Counted from the first letter of the stretch, positions 17,831 through 28,383 are shown. The stretch: DNA of 64,000 nucleotides from JAWXUU01 sp044426045 (GCA_044426045.1 JAWXUX010000010.1:22028-86027); one strand, 5' to 3'. Notes: a model not told the origin generated them from the letters alone. Program-made: numbers and translations.

Positions 17831-18801
17831 TTTTTCAACCACCTATGTATATTTTTAATTAAAATAGTCATTTTCCATAAATATCCTGACATTACTAGTA
17901 TTATTTTTTCTTTAATCAAAAGGTTATTTAACCTAATAATAATTAAAATATTTTTTCTTATCTCTTTCCTATATTTTTTTATATAAGCAAAATATTTTTT
18001 ATGTTCATCACTTTTCATACTAACAATAAAAAGATAGTACATTTTAAAAATATAATAATTTTGTTCAGTAAAAAAATTATTATTATCAAATAATAATTTT
18101 TTCGATTTATCAAAAAAATGTATCGCATCTAAATAAATACTGCCACCTAGTTGTCGAGTAACGCTTTCACTATTTAATCTACATTGATAAAATGGATAAT
18201 TATATACTGTGGTTCTGTGAGTTTGCAACAATAAACATATTGTACAATAAAAATCTTCCACTCTATATCCCTCTTCAATTTTCAGCTCCTTTATATAACT
18301 ATATTGCGTAACTCTTGTACACAATGATACATTTCCTTTTCTTAAATAAATTTGCTTTATCGCGTCCTCTGCTCCTATGTCAATTATTTCCTTATTATTA
18401 CAGCCGATCTCTATCAATTTCTCATCTACTGATACTGTATTAGCTGTACATTCAATTGTCGGAAGGTTATACTGAACCATTAAATCTATGAGCACTTCAT
18501 ACATATTATGATTTAAAAAATCATCTGCGTCACAAAAACCTATATATTCGCCACATGCAATATCCAAACCTAAATTTCGAGCAGATGCTGCTCCTCCATT
18601 TTTTTTATGGCGAACTATAATGCGACAATCTTTTTTTGCATATGCTTCACATATTTCACCACTGTTATCTGTTGAACCATCGTTAATTAATATAAGCTCA
18701 AAATTGGCCATAGTTTGAGATAAAATGCTATCAATGCATCTATGTAAATACTTTTCTGCATTATACACAGGCACTATAACAGACAATATTATTTTATTCA
18801 T
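17827..18801 (-). CDS. Family 2 glycosyltransferase
   Basis: 324 aa. A GT-A fold family 2 enzyme: LSVIVPVYNAEKYLHRCIDS at the N-terminus, LILINDGSTDNSGEI, then FCDADDF carrying the DxD-like metal site (about residue 95). The C-terminal third is basic and may sit on the membrane surface. It overlaps the downstream GT14-like gene by 4 nt. The sugar specificity is unknown. Confidence 0.88.
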   Translation of the reverse strand: MNKIILSVIVPVYNAEKYLHRCIDSILSQTMANFELILINDGSTDNSGEICEAYAKKDCRIIVRHKKNGGAASARNLGLDIACGEYIGFCDADDFLNHNMYEVLIDLMVQYNLPTIECTANTVSVDEKLIEIGCNNKEIIDIGAEDAIKQIYLRKGNVSLCTRVTQYSYIKELKIEEGYRVEDFYCTICLLLQTHRTTVYNYPFYQCRLNSESVTRQLGGSIYLDAIHFFDKSKKLLFDNNNFFTEQNYYIFKMYYLFIVSMKSDEHKKYFAYIKKYRKEIRKNILIIIRLNNLLIKEKIILVMSGYLWKMTILIKNIHRWLKK

Positions 18802-18818
18802 TTTTACTCCTAGAATAT

Positions 18819-19963
18819 TTATTTTTTATACCAGTTATTCTTTACGATCAACGCTGAGCTACATGGGCCTTTTTCGTAATGTGCTTTTTCATCTTGAATG
18901 ATGCTTTCACTTAAATTTATTAAACGTTCGACAGCAGTAGCTGCATTCCAATATTCTGTAATATCATTATGTGCATTAATTCCAAGCTTAATTCTGAAAC
19001 TTGGCGAATTAATTAACATTTCAATTTGTTCATACATATAATTAAAATCATTATATGGATACACTATTCCATTTTTATTATTTTGAATTAGAAATGGTAC
19101 AGACCCACATGCATGACTAGCAACTACAGCACAACAGCTATCCATGGCCTCACTTAGCACAGCACCCCACCCTTCCTTAAAATTGCTTGTAAACAATATG
19201 CTAGATTCGTTCATATTAAGTCTTAAACTTTTTGCGTCCATTGATCCTAAAAGATATACTTGTTTAGACAGGCTATATTTTAATATCTTTTCCTGCAGAT
19301 AATTATACATTGGACCTTCTCCAATGATTCTCATAATAAATTTATATCCATTTTTTTTAATTTATATGCTAATTTTGTCATAACTTCCGGATGCTTTAAT
19401 TTAATAAGCCTACCAACCCATAAAATCACAACCTCATTTGTATTTTTCTTACTCACCAAATCTTCCATATTTTCAGTATTATTCAATCGCGGAAAATATC
19501 CCCATTTAAAACATTTATTAAATGGATAATTAATAATAGATAGGTCATATGGCAAATATGCACTAGCACACAAAACATACATTTTATTGTTCTTATACTT
19601 TCCAATTCTATTATATAATTTTTTCCTAGTGCTTGGGATTAAAGCGCGCCATACTCCCTTCTTGAAAAATCTCTCAGAATAAAGATAGGACAATTTGTCT
19701 TCAATCATTCTATATCGAATATATTCATCAGATCCTGCCCCAAATATTGCTATATCCGCGTCTTTTATATGAGATATAGCCAACTTCTTATTTTCAATAT
19801 CTAATGGCTTAATAACATAATCTTTGATAATTTCTTTTTGATAACCATAACCTTGCGACGAGGATGTAGCAATAAAATATATTTGATTACCACTTTTTAT
19901 AAATTCTTCACATAATGGTTCAGAATGATGATTCAAAATATTTGAAACAAAAACTACCTTCAT
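18819..19963 (-). pseudogene. Family 4 glycosyltransferase, frameshifted at an A8 tract
   Basis: Two frames (19963-19331 and 19334-18819) together encode a 381-residue GT4 closely related to the intact enzyme at 7457-8635 (both start with an NHH motif and share GWGAVL and EAM). The break is at a run of eight A on the coding strand (19351-19358 on plus). Nine A would read LKKNGYKFIMRIIGEG and restore the gene. This could be a slippage-controlled phase-variable gene, a fixed mutation or an assembly error. With the frame restored it would be a normal full-length GT4. Confidence 0.75.
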
Positions 19964-19994
19964 TTTCCCTCCTTTAAAATTTTAATTTTACAAA

Positions 19995-21023
19995 TTATTG
20001 CCAATAAAATGCATATTCTGCACCTACTAACCTAGTAGTAAACAATAACATAGAACAACAAACAGCAATAAAAATCAAGAATACGTAATCTGACTTGTTT
20101 TTAATTGCTCCTAATGAATTGCTCAATACCAATGGAATAAAATTAAGCCAATACATTGATGGCCGCTCTGCAGTTCTTCCAATTAACCTAAATGTCCAAA
20201 TAGCCATTGCTATAATACCCATGTTCATAATAGCAATTTGTTCATCGTTTTTTATCCATTCCCTTTTAGTCAACCACCCTAATATAATGACAATGATTAT
20301 AACCATATAAAAGATTACTCCATTATCTATTTCCTCTATTCCGTATTCATATCCTAAAAGCATATTTACTATATCTAATAGCTGAGAATAGAATAAAACA
20401 CCTATCAATACAATAGTAGCAGTTATCAAAAGATTCTTTACATTTATTTTTCTATGAGACAAAAAATATGTTGGTATAAAAATAAGTGCAGATTTATGAC
20501 ATAAAGCACCTAAACAAACAAAAATTATAAAAGGTATTAATTTTCTATTTTGAATATATCTTACAGATAACATACACATACTCATAGCAATAGCTTGCCT
20601 GATGCCCGTCAAAATAAATAAATAATTACCTATTGTTATATAAAAAAATAAAGTCAATAAGGGTTTCACTGCATTTCGTTTTACAACATCGAATAGTCCT
20701 ATCAATGATAGGAACGCAGTACTAGTTAAAAACCATAATTGCGATACACTCACCATACTTAATAATTTATTTAAATAATAATATCCTAGATCTCTATAAT
20801 CAAGTAATCCTATTTGACTAAAACTAAACCTAGATAAATATTGGAATGTACCTACATAACCTATTGTATCTGAGCCAGTCGTGCTCGACCTAAATCCAAC
20901 TATAAGCCAAATCAAAAAGCACCCTATATACCAAAATATATTTTTAATAACCTTACTGTCTGTACTGACATAAAACATATGGAAAACTAATATTATTATA
21001 GCTAATAATATATGAATATTCAT
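19995..21023 (-). CDS. wzy: EpsG-family polysaccharide polymerase (Wzy)
   Basis: 342 aa with about ten membrane segments. Typical EpsG-family features are GFRSSTTGSDTIGYVGTFQY, the following DLGYYYLNKLL, and GIRQAIAMSMCMLSVRYI in a mid-protein loop. It is predicted to polymerise repeat units of locus I outside the membrane, using the flipped lipid-linked substrate. It lies between two GT4 genes in the locus I operon. The remnant at about 22560-22960 is a second, dead member of the same family. Confidence 0.85.
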   Translation of the reverse strand: MNIHILLAIIILVFHMFYVSTDSKVIKNIFWYIGCFLIWLIVGFRSSTTGSDTIGYVGTFQYLSRFSFSQIGLLDYRDLGYYYLNKLLSMVSVSQLWFLTSTAFLSLIGLFDVVKRNAVKPLLTLFFYITIGNYLFILTGIRQAIAMSMCMLSVRYIQNRKLIPFIIFVCLGALCHKSALIFIPTYFLSHRKINVKNLLITATIVLIGVLFYSQLLDIVNMLLGYEYGIEEIDNGVIFYMVIIIVIILGWLTKREWIKNDEQIAIMNMGIIAMAIWTFRLIGRTAERPSMYWLNFIPLVLSNSLGAIKNKSDYVFLIFIAVCCSMLLFTTRLVGAEYAFYWQ

Positions 21024-21039
21024 ATATACTCCCCTTAAC

Positions 21040-22245
21040 TTATTCTAAACTTTCCTTATATAGCTTGATATACTCAGCAAAATTCGCTTCAATGTCAAAC
21101 CTCTCTTTTGCAATATTTCTACATTGAGTTCTAAATATTTTTTCTCTTTTCAAAATTTCTTTGTATTTAATAAGAGATTCGTAATCAAACTTTGCGATTA
21201 CAAATCCAGTTCTACCATGATCTACCAACTCTGGACTTCCACACGAATCATACGTAATCACAGGTGTGCCACATGAAATTGATTCCATGTTTACTGTTGG
21301 TAATGTATCTGCTAAAGTTAAATTAATAAATATATCTGAGGATGAAAACAATTCTACCATATGTATTTTATTAGTTGTATAACTTATTCCTATGACATTT
21401 TTCCACGATTTTAAAAATTCTAATTGTGATTTATTGCAACCAAATAAAATCAACATTTCATCTATTAATAAATCCTCAACAAAACGTTTAAAAATTTGTA
21501 TATTCTCACTATTTAACCATTTATTTGCATCACCTAGATACAAATGCTTATTTCTTAGATTATATCTATTCTTAAAATTTGATTCTATAGGTCTATATAT
21601 GTTTACATCTATTCCATTGTATATTCTATATATTTTATGAGGATTTAATATTGATTTTCTAGCTTGATTACATATCCAGTCACTACAACCAACTACTATA
21701 AGTTTATTCATTTTATCAAAATATTTTTTCTTGTCACTCAACACCTTTGCACTGTTATCTATAAATAAACTTGGAATATCTTTTCTTTTTCTCAGACACT
21801 TTTTACAATCAACTTGCCATTTATAACATTTACTTTCAACAAAATGAAAACACTTTCCCGTAAAAAACCAACAATCATGTAAAGTTAAAAAAGTGACTAT
21901 TTTATTCCTATCTAGATATGTTAATAACATATTTAAATTAATATAATTGCTATGCAAATTATGTAAATGTACAATATCTGGCTTTTGCTCATCTATCCAC
22001 TTAATTAATTTATTCGTTACAAGCCTACTTGCATATGCCTGTTTTCCAATTATTCTTGTCCAGACAGCATGGAATTTCCTATCAATGATATTTCCTATCT
22101 TGTATCCATTATTTATTAGTTCGTTTGATTTTTGATAAGCAACAAATGACTCATGTCCTTCATTTTTTAACATGTAATCAATAGATTTCACAATATTGCC
22201 CGTACTACCACATCCATATGTCGCATTAATTTGAACTATTTTCAT
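21040..22245 (-). CDS. Family 4 glycosyltransferase
   Basis: 401 aa from ATG 22245 (MKIVQINATYGCGSTGNIVK), which fits the family start better than the longer frame. A GT4 enzyme of the type with a Cys-rich insert (FHFVESKCYKWQVDCKKC) and a donor-side ELVDHGRTGFVIAK. The expected acidic loop reads FINLTLADTLPTVNMESISC, with the GT4 Glu in MES. The first 20 nt overlap the end of the chimeric pseudogene upstream. It probably adds a sugar to the locus I repeat unit. Confidence 0.85.
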   Translation of the reverse strand: MKIVQINATYGCGSTGNIVKSIDYMLKNEGHESFVAYQKSNELINNGYKIGNIIDRKFHAVWTRIIGKQAYASRLVTNKLIKWIDEQKPDIVHLHNLHSNYINLNMLLTYLDRNKIVTFLTLHDCWFFTGKCFHFVESKCYKWQVDCKKCLRKRKDIPSLFIDNSAKVLSDKKKYFDKMNKLIVVGCSDWICNQARKSILNPHKIYRIYNGIDVNIYRPIESNFKNRYNLRNKHLYLGDANKWLNSENIQIFKRFVEDLLIDEMLILFGCNKSQLEFLKSWKNVIGISYTTNKIHMVELFSSSDIFINLTLADTLPTVNMESISCGTPVITYDSCGSPELVDHGRTGFVIAKFDYESLIKYKEILKREKIFRTQCRNIAKERFDIEANFAEYIKLYKESLE

Positions 22246-22960
22246 CTTTACCAACCTTAAATCTTGCATTAACCTCTAAAAGCTTATCGTAAAACTTTGC
22301 TTTTATAATTTTATTTAAATGTTTCTCAATACCGCATTTCCATACATTATTAGCATAGCAATTTAACAAGTAATCATTTGTTAAAAACTTCTTTAAGTCT
22401 AATTCAACATTTGATTTTCCATCTATAACATATGCTGCATTATTTATTCTTAAGTAATTTATCGATGAAACATCACTAGGACCAATAGCGATTATTAGTT
22501 TTGCCATGTATAAATAATCAATAATTTTAGTCGAGAATGACATTATAAACAGATCTGTTCCAACAAAAAATATAACCACGAGCACTGGCAACGTTACATT
22601 CTCTTTATAAAAAAGCATAATTGGCAATAGTATAATTGCCGACATTACTATTAAGAAAAATTACTGATTAGAATGTACATATATATCAATTTATTTAATA
22701 GCCAATAACCTTGCTCACTGCCTCTATATGTCAATACTTCAGCAAAAGTCATGCTTCCATTTTTTTCCAAAATGACGCAAATATCCAGCTATATCAGTCC
22801 CAACTATACTTGTACGACAAGTTTGCAATATAAATATATATAAATGCACTGACTATTACAACCGAATTAGCTTTTTTTCATTTTTAATATTCATACATGC
22901 AATTCTTGCTATAATCGCAACTGCATATATCCCAAAATATAGTATCAAATTAATTTATCC
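22226..22960 (-). pseudogene. Chimeric relic: wzy 5' part joined to glycosyltransferase 3' part
   Basis: The upstream portion (about 22960-22560) reads, across frameshifts near 22750 and 22650, CRTSIVGTDIAGYLRHFGKK, MTFAEVLTYRGSEQGYWLLN and MSAIILLPIMLF. This matches the N-terminal third of EpsG-family Wzy. It runs without a break into FIMSFSTKIIDYLYMAKLII and a GT4-like C-terminus ending at 22226. A deletion therefore fused two ancestral genes, and later mutations broke the frame. The last 139 codons remain open from 22645. Confidence 0.65.
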
Positions 22961-23076
22961 ATTATTCTACACAATATAACCGAGTATATTAGAATATTTG
23001 TGATTATTAATATAATAACTCGCTATTAAAAAACTAAAATTTAGATTTCAATTTTTTAATAATTGCGTTCAATTTT

Positions 23077-24039
23077 TTATTGCGTTCTTACCTTTTTGAA
23101 GACTTTATAATATAATCTTTTAATAATTGGTCTAAACTTACCCCAAACACATAGTGACTTTAGTACTATAAGATCTCGTGCCCCAAATAACTTATCGTGC
23201 TTTGCTTCTAAAATGCACTTATCAACCACACTTTTAATGTTATAAACCGCCATCCGTTTGGCGTATAAAAACAAAAAATTATACCGTTGAGAATTATTTA
23301 TAAATAATGGAATTAAATAATGACTTGCACTATTGCTATCTTTGACAAATATATCCTTACCAGTTCTCGATAACTGTGAGTCATGGATCCTAATCTTTAC
23401 ATCAATTTCAGGATTAAACAACACATTAACTTTGGCTAAAAATATTTTATACCACATCACGACATCTTGATTATACCTTAATGCCTCATCAAACCCACCA
23501 ACTTCATCCAAAACTTTCTTTGGTATTAAAAATGAACATCCACCGTATACCCCTTTTTCTAACATCAATTTTAAAGCCTGATCCCATTGCAATGTTTCAC
23601 TTTTAAATTCCAATCGTTTTTTAATATTATTTATTAGATTAGAATTCTTGTCTATTTCTACGGAGTTGCAACACACTATAGTTACGCTATTACCAATTTG
23701 GCTCAATGCGTATACTTGATTTAATATTTTATTTTCTGTATATACATCATCATGGGATAACCATGAAAAATATTTCCCCGTCATTTTGGAAATGCCTAAG
23801 TTTAATGCACTAGACACACCCCCGTTTTCTTTTTTAAAATATCTTATCTTATCTCCGTAACTAAATGCTATATCATGTGTCATCCCCGCATCATTTGATC
23901 CATCATTAACTACTAATACTTCAATATTAGAATAAGTTTGCGATAAAGCACTATCAATAGCTTCCCTCAAATATGTACTGCCATTGTAAACAGGTATAAT
24001 AATACTAACTTTAGGATTAAAATCTTGGATATTATTCAT
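23077..24039 (-). CDS. Family 2 glycosyltransferase
   Basis: 320 aa from ATG 24039, preceded by GGGAG and 1 nt after the stop of the epimerase gene. A GT-A family 2 enzyme: VSIIIPVYNGSTYLREAIDS, VLVVNDGSND and SWLSHDDVYTENKIL with the acidic metal-binding motif (about residue 95). It is one of the glycosyltransferases of locus I and is co-transcribed with the UDP-sugar enzymes upstream. The sugar it transfers is unknown. A longer in-frame start exists but would overlap the epimerase by 75 nt. Confidence 0.87.
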   Translation of the reverse strand: MNNIQDFNPKVSIIIPVYNGSTYLREAIDSALSQTYSNIEVLVVNDGSNDAGMTHDIAFSYGDKIRYFKKENGGVSSALNLGISKMTGKYFSWLSHDDVYTENKILNQVYALSQIGNSVTIVCCNSVEIDKNSNLINNIKKRLEFKSETLQWDQALKLMLEKGVYGGCSFLIPKKVLDEVGGFDEALRYNQDVVMWYKIFLAKVNVLFNPEIDVKIRIHDSQLSRTGKDIFVKDSNSASHYLIPLFINNSQRYNFLFLYAKRMAVYNIKSVVDKCILEAKHDKLFGARDLIVLKSLCVWGKFRPIIKRLYYKVFKKVRTQ

Positions 24040-24040
24040 A

Positions 24041-25015
24041 TTACAAATGCTCCCTATACCATTCAATCGCAAGCTCAATACCATCGGCAAAGCTATGATT
24101 CGGATCATAGCCAAGCATAGTTTTTGCTTTCGTTATATCTGCGTTACTATGCTTTATATCTCCCGCTCTATCTGGACCAAAGATTGGATCAATATCCACT
24201 TCTAAAGCTTTTGTTAAGCCATAGTAAATATCAATCAGATATTCTCTGCCGCCATATGCGATGTTGAATGTTTGACCTGCTACTTCACTTGGAGCTAGAC
24301 AGGCTTTTAAGTTTGCTTCTATGACATTTTCTATATACGTGAAGTCACGAGATTGTTTGCCATCACCATTTATTATTGGGCGTTCACCGTTCATAAGTTG
24401 TTTTAGAAACTTCGGAATAACCGCAGCATATGCACCGTCTGGTGTTTGCCTTCTGCCAAACACATTGAAATATCTCATTCCGTATGTGTCTAATCCATAA
24501 TTTCTTGTATACTGTTTTGCCCATTCTTCATCTGCCATTTTTGTGAGCGCATATGGAGAAAGCAAGTTACCTTCTACCCCTTCACGTTTTGGCAAGTTTG
24601 GTTCATCGCCATAAACTGATGAGCTGCTGGCATAAACAAATTTTTTAACCCCGTTTTGTCTGGCAGCTTCAAGCATATTCACTGTGCCAGTGATATTGTT
24701 TGCACAATAAAACAGTGGCATTTCTATACTTCTTGGAACACTTCCCCATGCCGCTTGATTTAAGACATAATCAACACCATCACATGCTTTCATACACACT
24801 TCAAGGTCTTTGATATCTCCTTTAATAAATTCATAATTTGAATTATCTGCAAACATATCTACATTTTCTTGCTTACCCGTTGACAAGTCATCAAGACATC
24901 TAACTTTATATCCCATTTCCAAAATTGTTTCACATAAATTTGAACCAATAAAGCCAGCGCCACCTGTTACCAAGAAAAGCGAATCTTTTGGAAATACTAA
25001 ATTTTTATATCCCAT
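24041..25015 (-). CDS. UDP-HexNAc(A) 4-epimerase, WbpP/TviC type
   Basis: 324 aa from ATG 25015, with GGAG upstream. An extended SDR with LFLVTGGAGFIGSNLCETIL, YASSSSVYGDEPNLPKREG and the catalytic YALTK (about residue 153). The overall pattern matches the UDP-GlcNAc/GalNAc 4-epimerases WbpP and TviC. Directly upstream is the UDP-HexNAc 6-dehydrogenase. As in the Vi-antigen pair, the two should give UDP-GalNAcA from UDP-GlcNAc. Whether epimerisation or oxidation comes first cannot be read from sequence. Confidence 0.85.
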   Translation of the reverse strand: MGYKNLVFPKDSLFLVTGGAGFIGSNLCETILEMGYKVRCLDDLSTGKQENVDMFADNSNYEFIKGDIKDLEVCMKACDGVDYVLNQAAWGSVPRSIEMPLFYCANNITGTVNMLEAARQNGVKKFVYASSSSVYGDEPNLPKREGVEGNLLSPYALTKMADEEWAKQYTRNYGLDTYGMRYFNVFGRRQTPDGAYAAVIPKFLKQLMNGERPIINGDGKQSRDFTYIENVIEANLKACLAPSEVAGQTFNIAYGGREYLIDIYYGLTKALEVDIDPIFGPDRAGDIKHSNADITKAKTMLGYDPNHSFADGIELAIEWYREHL

Positions 25016-25017
25016 TT

Positions 25018-26331
25018 TTACAATCTCCAATAAATGTATCCTGCGTTTTCGTATTCTTTTCTATCTAGCAATCCTTTTATATCTAGCAAGACTTTATCAC
25101 CTGATGCATAAAAGTTGCTGACATCTTCTATTGATAGCTTCATAAATTCATCATGTGCAACTGCCAAAATAACAGCGTCCATATCTTTTACGTCACTCAT
25201 ATCATTGAATGTCAATCCGTATTCATGAAGTGCTTCATCTTTATCTGCTGCAGGATCCGCTATCAATGGAGTGATTCCATATTCTGCAAGTTCATTAACT
25301 ATATCAATAATTCTTGTGTTTCTTGTGTCAGGACAATTTTCCTTGAATGTAAAGCCAAGAATTGCCACTTTTGCATTTTTCACTGGTTTGTTTGCTTGGA
25401 TTAGCTTTTTAACCAAACTTTCCACTACATATTTGCCCATATCGTCATTGATTCTTCTGCCCGACAAGATGATTTGACTGTGATAGCCGAGTGATTCCGC
25501 TTTATATGTAAGATAGTATGGATCAACACCAATGCAATGACCACCAACAAGTCCTGGTCTAAAGTTCAAGAAGTTCCATTTTGTGCCCGCCGCTTCCAAA
25601 ACCGATTTCGTGTCAATGTTCATTTTATTGAAAATGATTGAAAGTTCGTTCATAAAAGCGATATTTATATCTCTTTGACTGTTTTCGATTACTTTTGCTG
25701 CTTCGGCAACTTTTATGCTATCAGCCCTGTATACGCCAGCTTCAACAACCAATTCATATACTTTAGCAATAGTATCAAGAGATTCTTCATCCATACCTGA
25801 AACGATTTTTACAATAGTTTCTAGTCTATGGATTTTATCGCCTGGATTAATACGCTCTGGAGAATATCCAACTTTAAAATCTACACCACATTTAAGACCA
25901 GATTCCTTTTCTAAAATTGGAATACAGATATCATCCGTAACGCCTGGATATACAGTTGATTCAAATACAACTATACTGCCTTTTGTTAAGTTTCTACCCA
26001 ATATCGTGCTTGCACCCTCAACAGGTGTCAAATCAGGAGTGTGGTCAGCATTTACTGGAGTTGGAACTGCCACAATATGAAACTTAGCTTCTTTCAATTT
26101 TGTTTCGTCACAAGTGAATTCGACTGTAGTATTCTTAATGACGTCATCACCAACTTCTTTAGTTGGATCAATACCATTTTGATACATATCAATCTTTGCT
26201 TTGTTTAAATCAAAACCAATAACATCCACTTTGTTCGCAAATGAAACTGCAATCGGCATGCCTACATAGCCGAGACCTACTAGTGAAATTTTTGCTTCTT
26301 TGTTAACTATTTTTTCATATAAATTATTCAT
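25018..26331 (-). CDS. UDP-HexNAc 6-dehydrogenase, TviB/WbpO type
   Basis: 437 aa. The N-terminal NAD-binding site reads VGLGYVGMPIAVSF, and the catalytic Cys is in GGHCIGVDPYYLT (about residue 267). The C-terminal domain contains ILGFTFKENCPDTRNT. It belongs to the UDP-N-acetyl-hexosamine dehydrogenase branch (TviB/WbpO) and is distinct from the shorter UDP-glucose dehydrogenase at 39393. It oxidises C6 of a UDP-HexNAc to the uronic acid, making the locus I polymer acidic. It is paired with the 4-epimerase 2 nt downstream. Confidence 0.87.
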   Translation of the reverse strand: MNNLYEKIVNKEAKISLVGLGYVGMPIAVSFANKVDVIGFDLNKAKIDMYQNGIDPTKEVGDDVIKNTTVEFTCDETKLKEAKFHIVAVPTPVNADHTPDLTPVEGASTILGRNLTKGSIVVFESTVYPGVTDDICIPILEKESGLKCGVDFKVGYSPERINPGDKIHRLETIVKIVSGMDEESLDTIAKVYELVVEAGVYRADSIKVAEAAKVIENSQRDINIAFMNELSIIFNKMNIDTKSVLEAAGTKWNFLNFRPGLVGGHCIGVDPYYLTYKAESLGYHSQIILSGRRINDDMGKYVVESLVKKLIQANKPVKNAKVAILGFTFKENCPDTRNTRIIDIVNELAEYGITPLIADPAADKDEALHEYGLTFNDMSDVKDMDAVILAVAHDEFMKLSIEDVSNFYASGDKVLLDIKGLLDRKEYENAGYIYWRL

Positions 26332-26353
26332 TATATATCCCTCTTAGCAACAT

Positions 26354-27442
26354 TCATTTTATATACTTTTCAATTTCCGTTATATAAGCATTAACAACAT
26401 CAACTCTATTGAATTGCTCTTCGACTTTTTTGCGACCAAGCATTCCCATATTAACTTGTTCTTCGTTTGTCAACCCTGCAAATTTTTCCATTGCACATTG
26501 AAGTGATTCAACATTTTTAGACTTAAAAGATAAACCAGTGACTCCATCATCAAACGTCTCTCTGCAACCAGGAATATCCGAAGCGATGATAGCTCGTCCA
26601 GTTGCCGCCGCTTCCAATAAAACATTCGCCATACCTTCATGATATGATGGCAAAACAATCGCATCACATTCATTTAAAAATGGTTTTACATCAGTTTGAT
26701 AGCCTTTATAAAAAATATTATATTCTTCTAACCCATCAAAAAAAGCCTCGTATCCTGGTGTATAATCACCAATCAATGTAAGACTTATGTTTTTATTATT
26801 TTCATAAAGATTTAAATATGCTTGTTTTAGCTCTTCAATTCCCTTATCTTTCAGCATTCTACCTACAAATAAAAAATTAGTTACCAAAGAATTATTCTCG
26901 TTTTTTATAAATTGGAATTTTTCTAAATTTACGCCTGATCCGTTCACAAGTACCGCATTATTATTTATTATTTTATATTTCTCACAGAATTGCAAATTAT
27001 CGTCGTTTTGAAAAACCACTGCCTTAGATTTACGCATAACGCGCATCAATAAGATCAAGAATCTCTGCATTATTCCACCATTTTCTACTGCGTCACCTAA
27101 TCCAGTAACGGTACTAATAACTGGAACTTTATATTTTTTAGCAGCAAGATTTCCATATATATTCGGCTTAATCGTATATGTCAAAATAATATTTGGTTTG
27201 ATTTCTTTAATAATTTTTCTATATTGTTTAATTAAAGCGAAATCTTTCAATGGATTTTTTCCACGTCTATCCATGTTTGTATCAATAATGTTTAAACCTT
27301 TATTAATCAAAGAATCTAATGTATTATCATTAGGCACTGAAAGATACACTTGAAATTCCTCTTCCAATAGCTTTTCTATAGTCTCGGATCTGAATTTTGT
27401 TATAGTCGCATAATTATTAGCCAATATCAAAATATTTTTCAT
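26354..27442 (-). CDS. Family 4 glycosyltransferase, PglA-like second-step enzyme
   Basis: 362 aa. A GT4 with MKNILILANNYATITKFRSE, the family block DRRGKNPLKDFALIKQYRKI followed by TIKPNIYG, TGLGDAVENGG, NGSGVNLEKF and PSYHEGMANVLLEAAA. It is the same subfamily as the C-terminal half of the fusion at 58827-60623. That suggests it adds the second sugar onto the lipid-linked sugar phosphate made by the sugar transferase of this locus (PglA-like). The donor is unknown, though GalNAc is common for this subfamily. Confidence 0.85.
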   Translation of the reverse strand: MKNILILANNYATITKFRSETIEKLLEEEFQVYLSVPNDNTLDSLINKGLNIIDTNMDRRGKNPLKDFALIKQYRKIIKEIKPNIILTYTIKPNIYGNLAAKKYKVPVISTVTGLGDAVENGGIMQRFLILLMRVMRKSKAVVFQNDDNLQFCEKYKIINNNAVLVNGSGVNLEKFQFIKNENNSLVTNFLFVGRMLKDKGIEELKQAYLNLYENNKNISLTLIGDYTPGYEAFFDGLEEYNIFYKGYQTDVKPFLNECDAIVLPSYHEGMANVLLEAAATGRAIIASDIPGCRETFDDGVTGLSFKSKNVESLQCAMEKFAGLTNEEQVNMGMLGRKKVEEQFNRVDVVNAYITEIEKYIK

Positions 27443-27459
27443 ACTTCATCCTATCGTTA

Positions 27460-28380
27460 TTACTTTAATTCATCCAAAATTTTGTCTGTTATTGCATTTG
27501 CATCTATTCCATACTCTTTTCTCAAATATTTTTGACTACCAACTTTTGAAGAATACAGATTATCTAGTCCCATTCTGATAAGTTTTGTTGACATAACCCC
27601 ATTATCAAGTAACACTTCGCCAACCGCTGAGCCAAAGCCTCCGGCTGTGTTATGCTCTTCAACAGTGACTATATAGTCAAACCGTTTTGCACATTCACAA
27701 ATTGTTTCAGTATCTATTGGTTTGATTGTTGGAAATGTAAATATCGTAGGATTTATCCCTTTATTAACCAAAATTTCTCTAGCTTCTATAACTTCATCAA
27801 AAATCCCGCCTGTTGAGAAAATTGCTATCTTTTCGCCATCGTTGATTTTTAACGCTTGTCCAATTTTAAAATCCACTATACTATCATGAATACGCTTTTC
27901 TCCACCTCTGCCGAGTCTTAGATAGCATGTTCCTTTTTCTGCATAAATTGCTTTCGTGCATTCTTCTGCTTCAACCAAGTCACCTGGAGCAAACACTTTC
28001 ACGTCAGGAAGCGATCTCATTATTGCAATATCTTCTGTAGCGTGATGGCTCATACCTAGCGAACCATAAACAAATCCACCGCCGACACACACCACTTTCA
28101 CGTTTGCGTTGTGATATGCGCAATCGTTTCTTATTTGTTCCAAACATCTCAATGTTGGAAAATTGCCGATTGAATACGTGAATACAGTCTTACCTTCCAT
28201 TGCTAAACCAGCAGCAACAGATGTCATGTTTTGTTCTGCAATTCCAGCATTTATAATTTGATCGGGCAGACCTTCAAAAAATGGTTTTAAAACACCAAAT
28301 CCCAAATCTCCCGTCACTATCAATACATTTCTATCTTTCTTAGCAATTTCAAATAAAGTTCTTACAAAAGTATCTCTCAT
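27460..28380 (-). CDS. Transketolase C-terminal subunit
   Basis: 306 aa. Pyrimidine-binding and C-terminal domains of a transketolase-family ThDP enzyme: VTGDLGFG, INAGIAEQNMTSVAAGLAME with the catalytic Glu, and VTVEEHNTAGGFGSAVGEVL. It is only half a transketolase. The N-terminal half is encoded immediately upstream (28384-29232, 3-nt gap), and the two should form a heteromer. Inside a polysaccharide operon the pair probably makes or rearranges a special sugar or ketose precursor, not a housekeeping intermediate. The substrate cannot be predicted from the sequence. Confidence 0.87.
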   Translation of the reverse strand: MRDTFVRTLFEIAKKDRNVLIVTGDLGFGVLKPFFEGLPDQIINAGIAEQNMTSVAAGLAMEGKTVFTYSIGNFPTLRCLEQIRNDCAYHNANVKVVCVGGGFVYGSLGMSHHATEDIAIMRSLPDVKVFAPGDLVEAEECTKAIYAEKGTCYLRLGRGGEKRIHDSIVDFKIGQALKINDGEKIAIFSTGGIFDEVIEAREILVNKGINPTIFTFPTIKPIDTETICECAKRFDYIVTVEEHNTAGGFGSAVGEVLLDNGVMSTKLIRMGLDNLYSSKVGSQKYLRKEYGIDANAITDKILDELK

Positions 28381-28383
28381 TAT

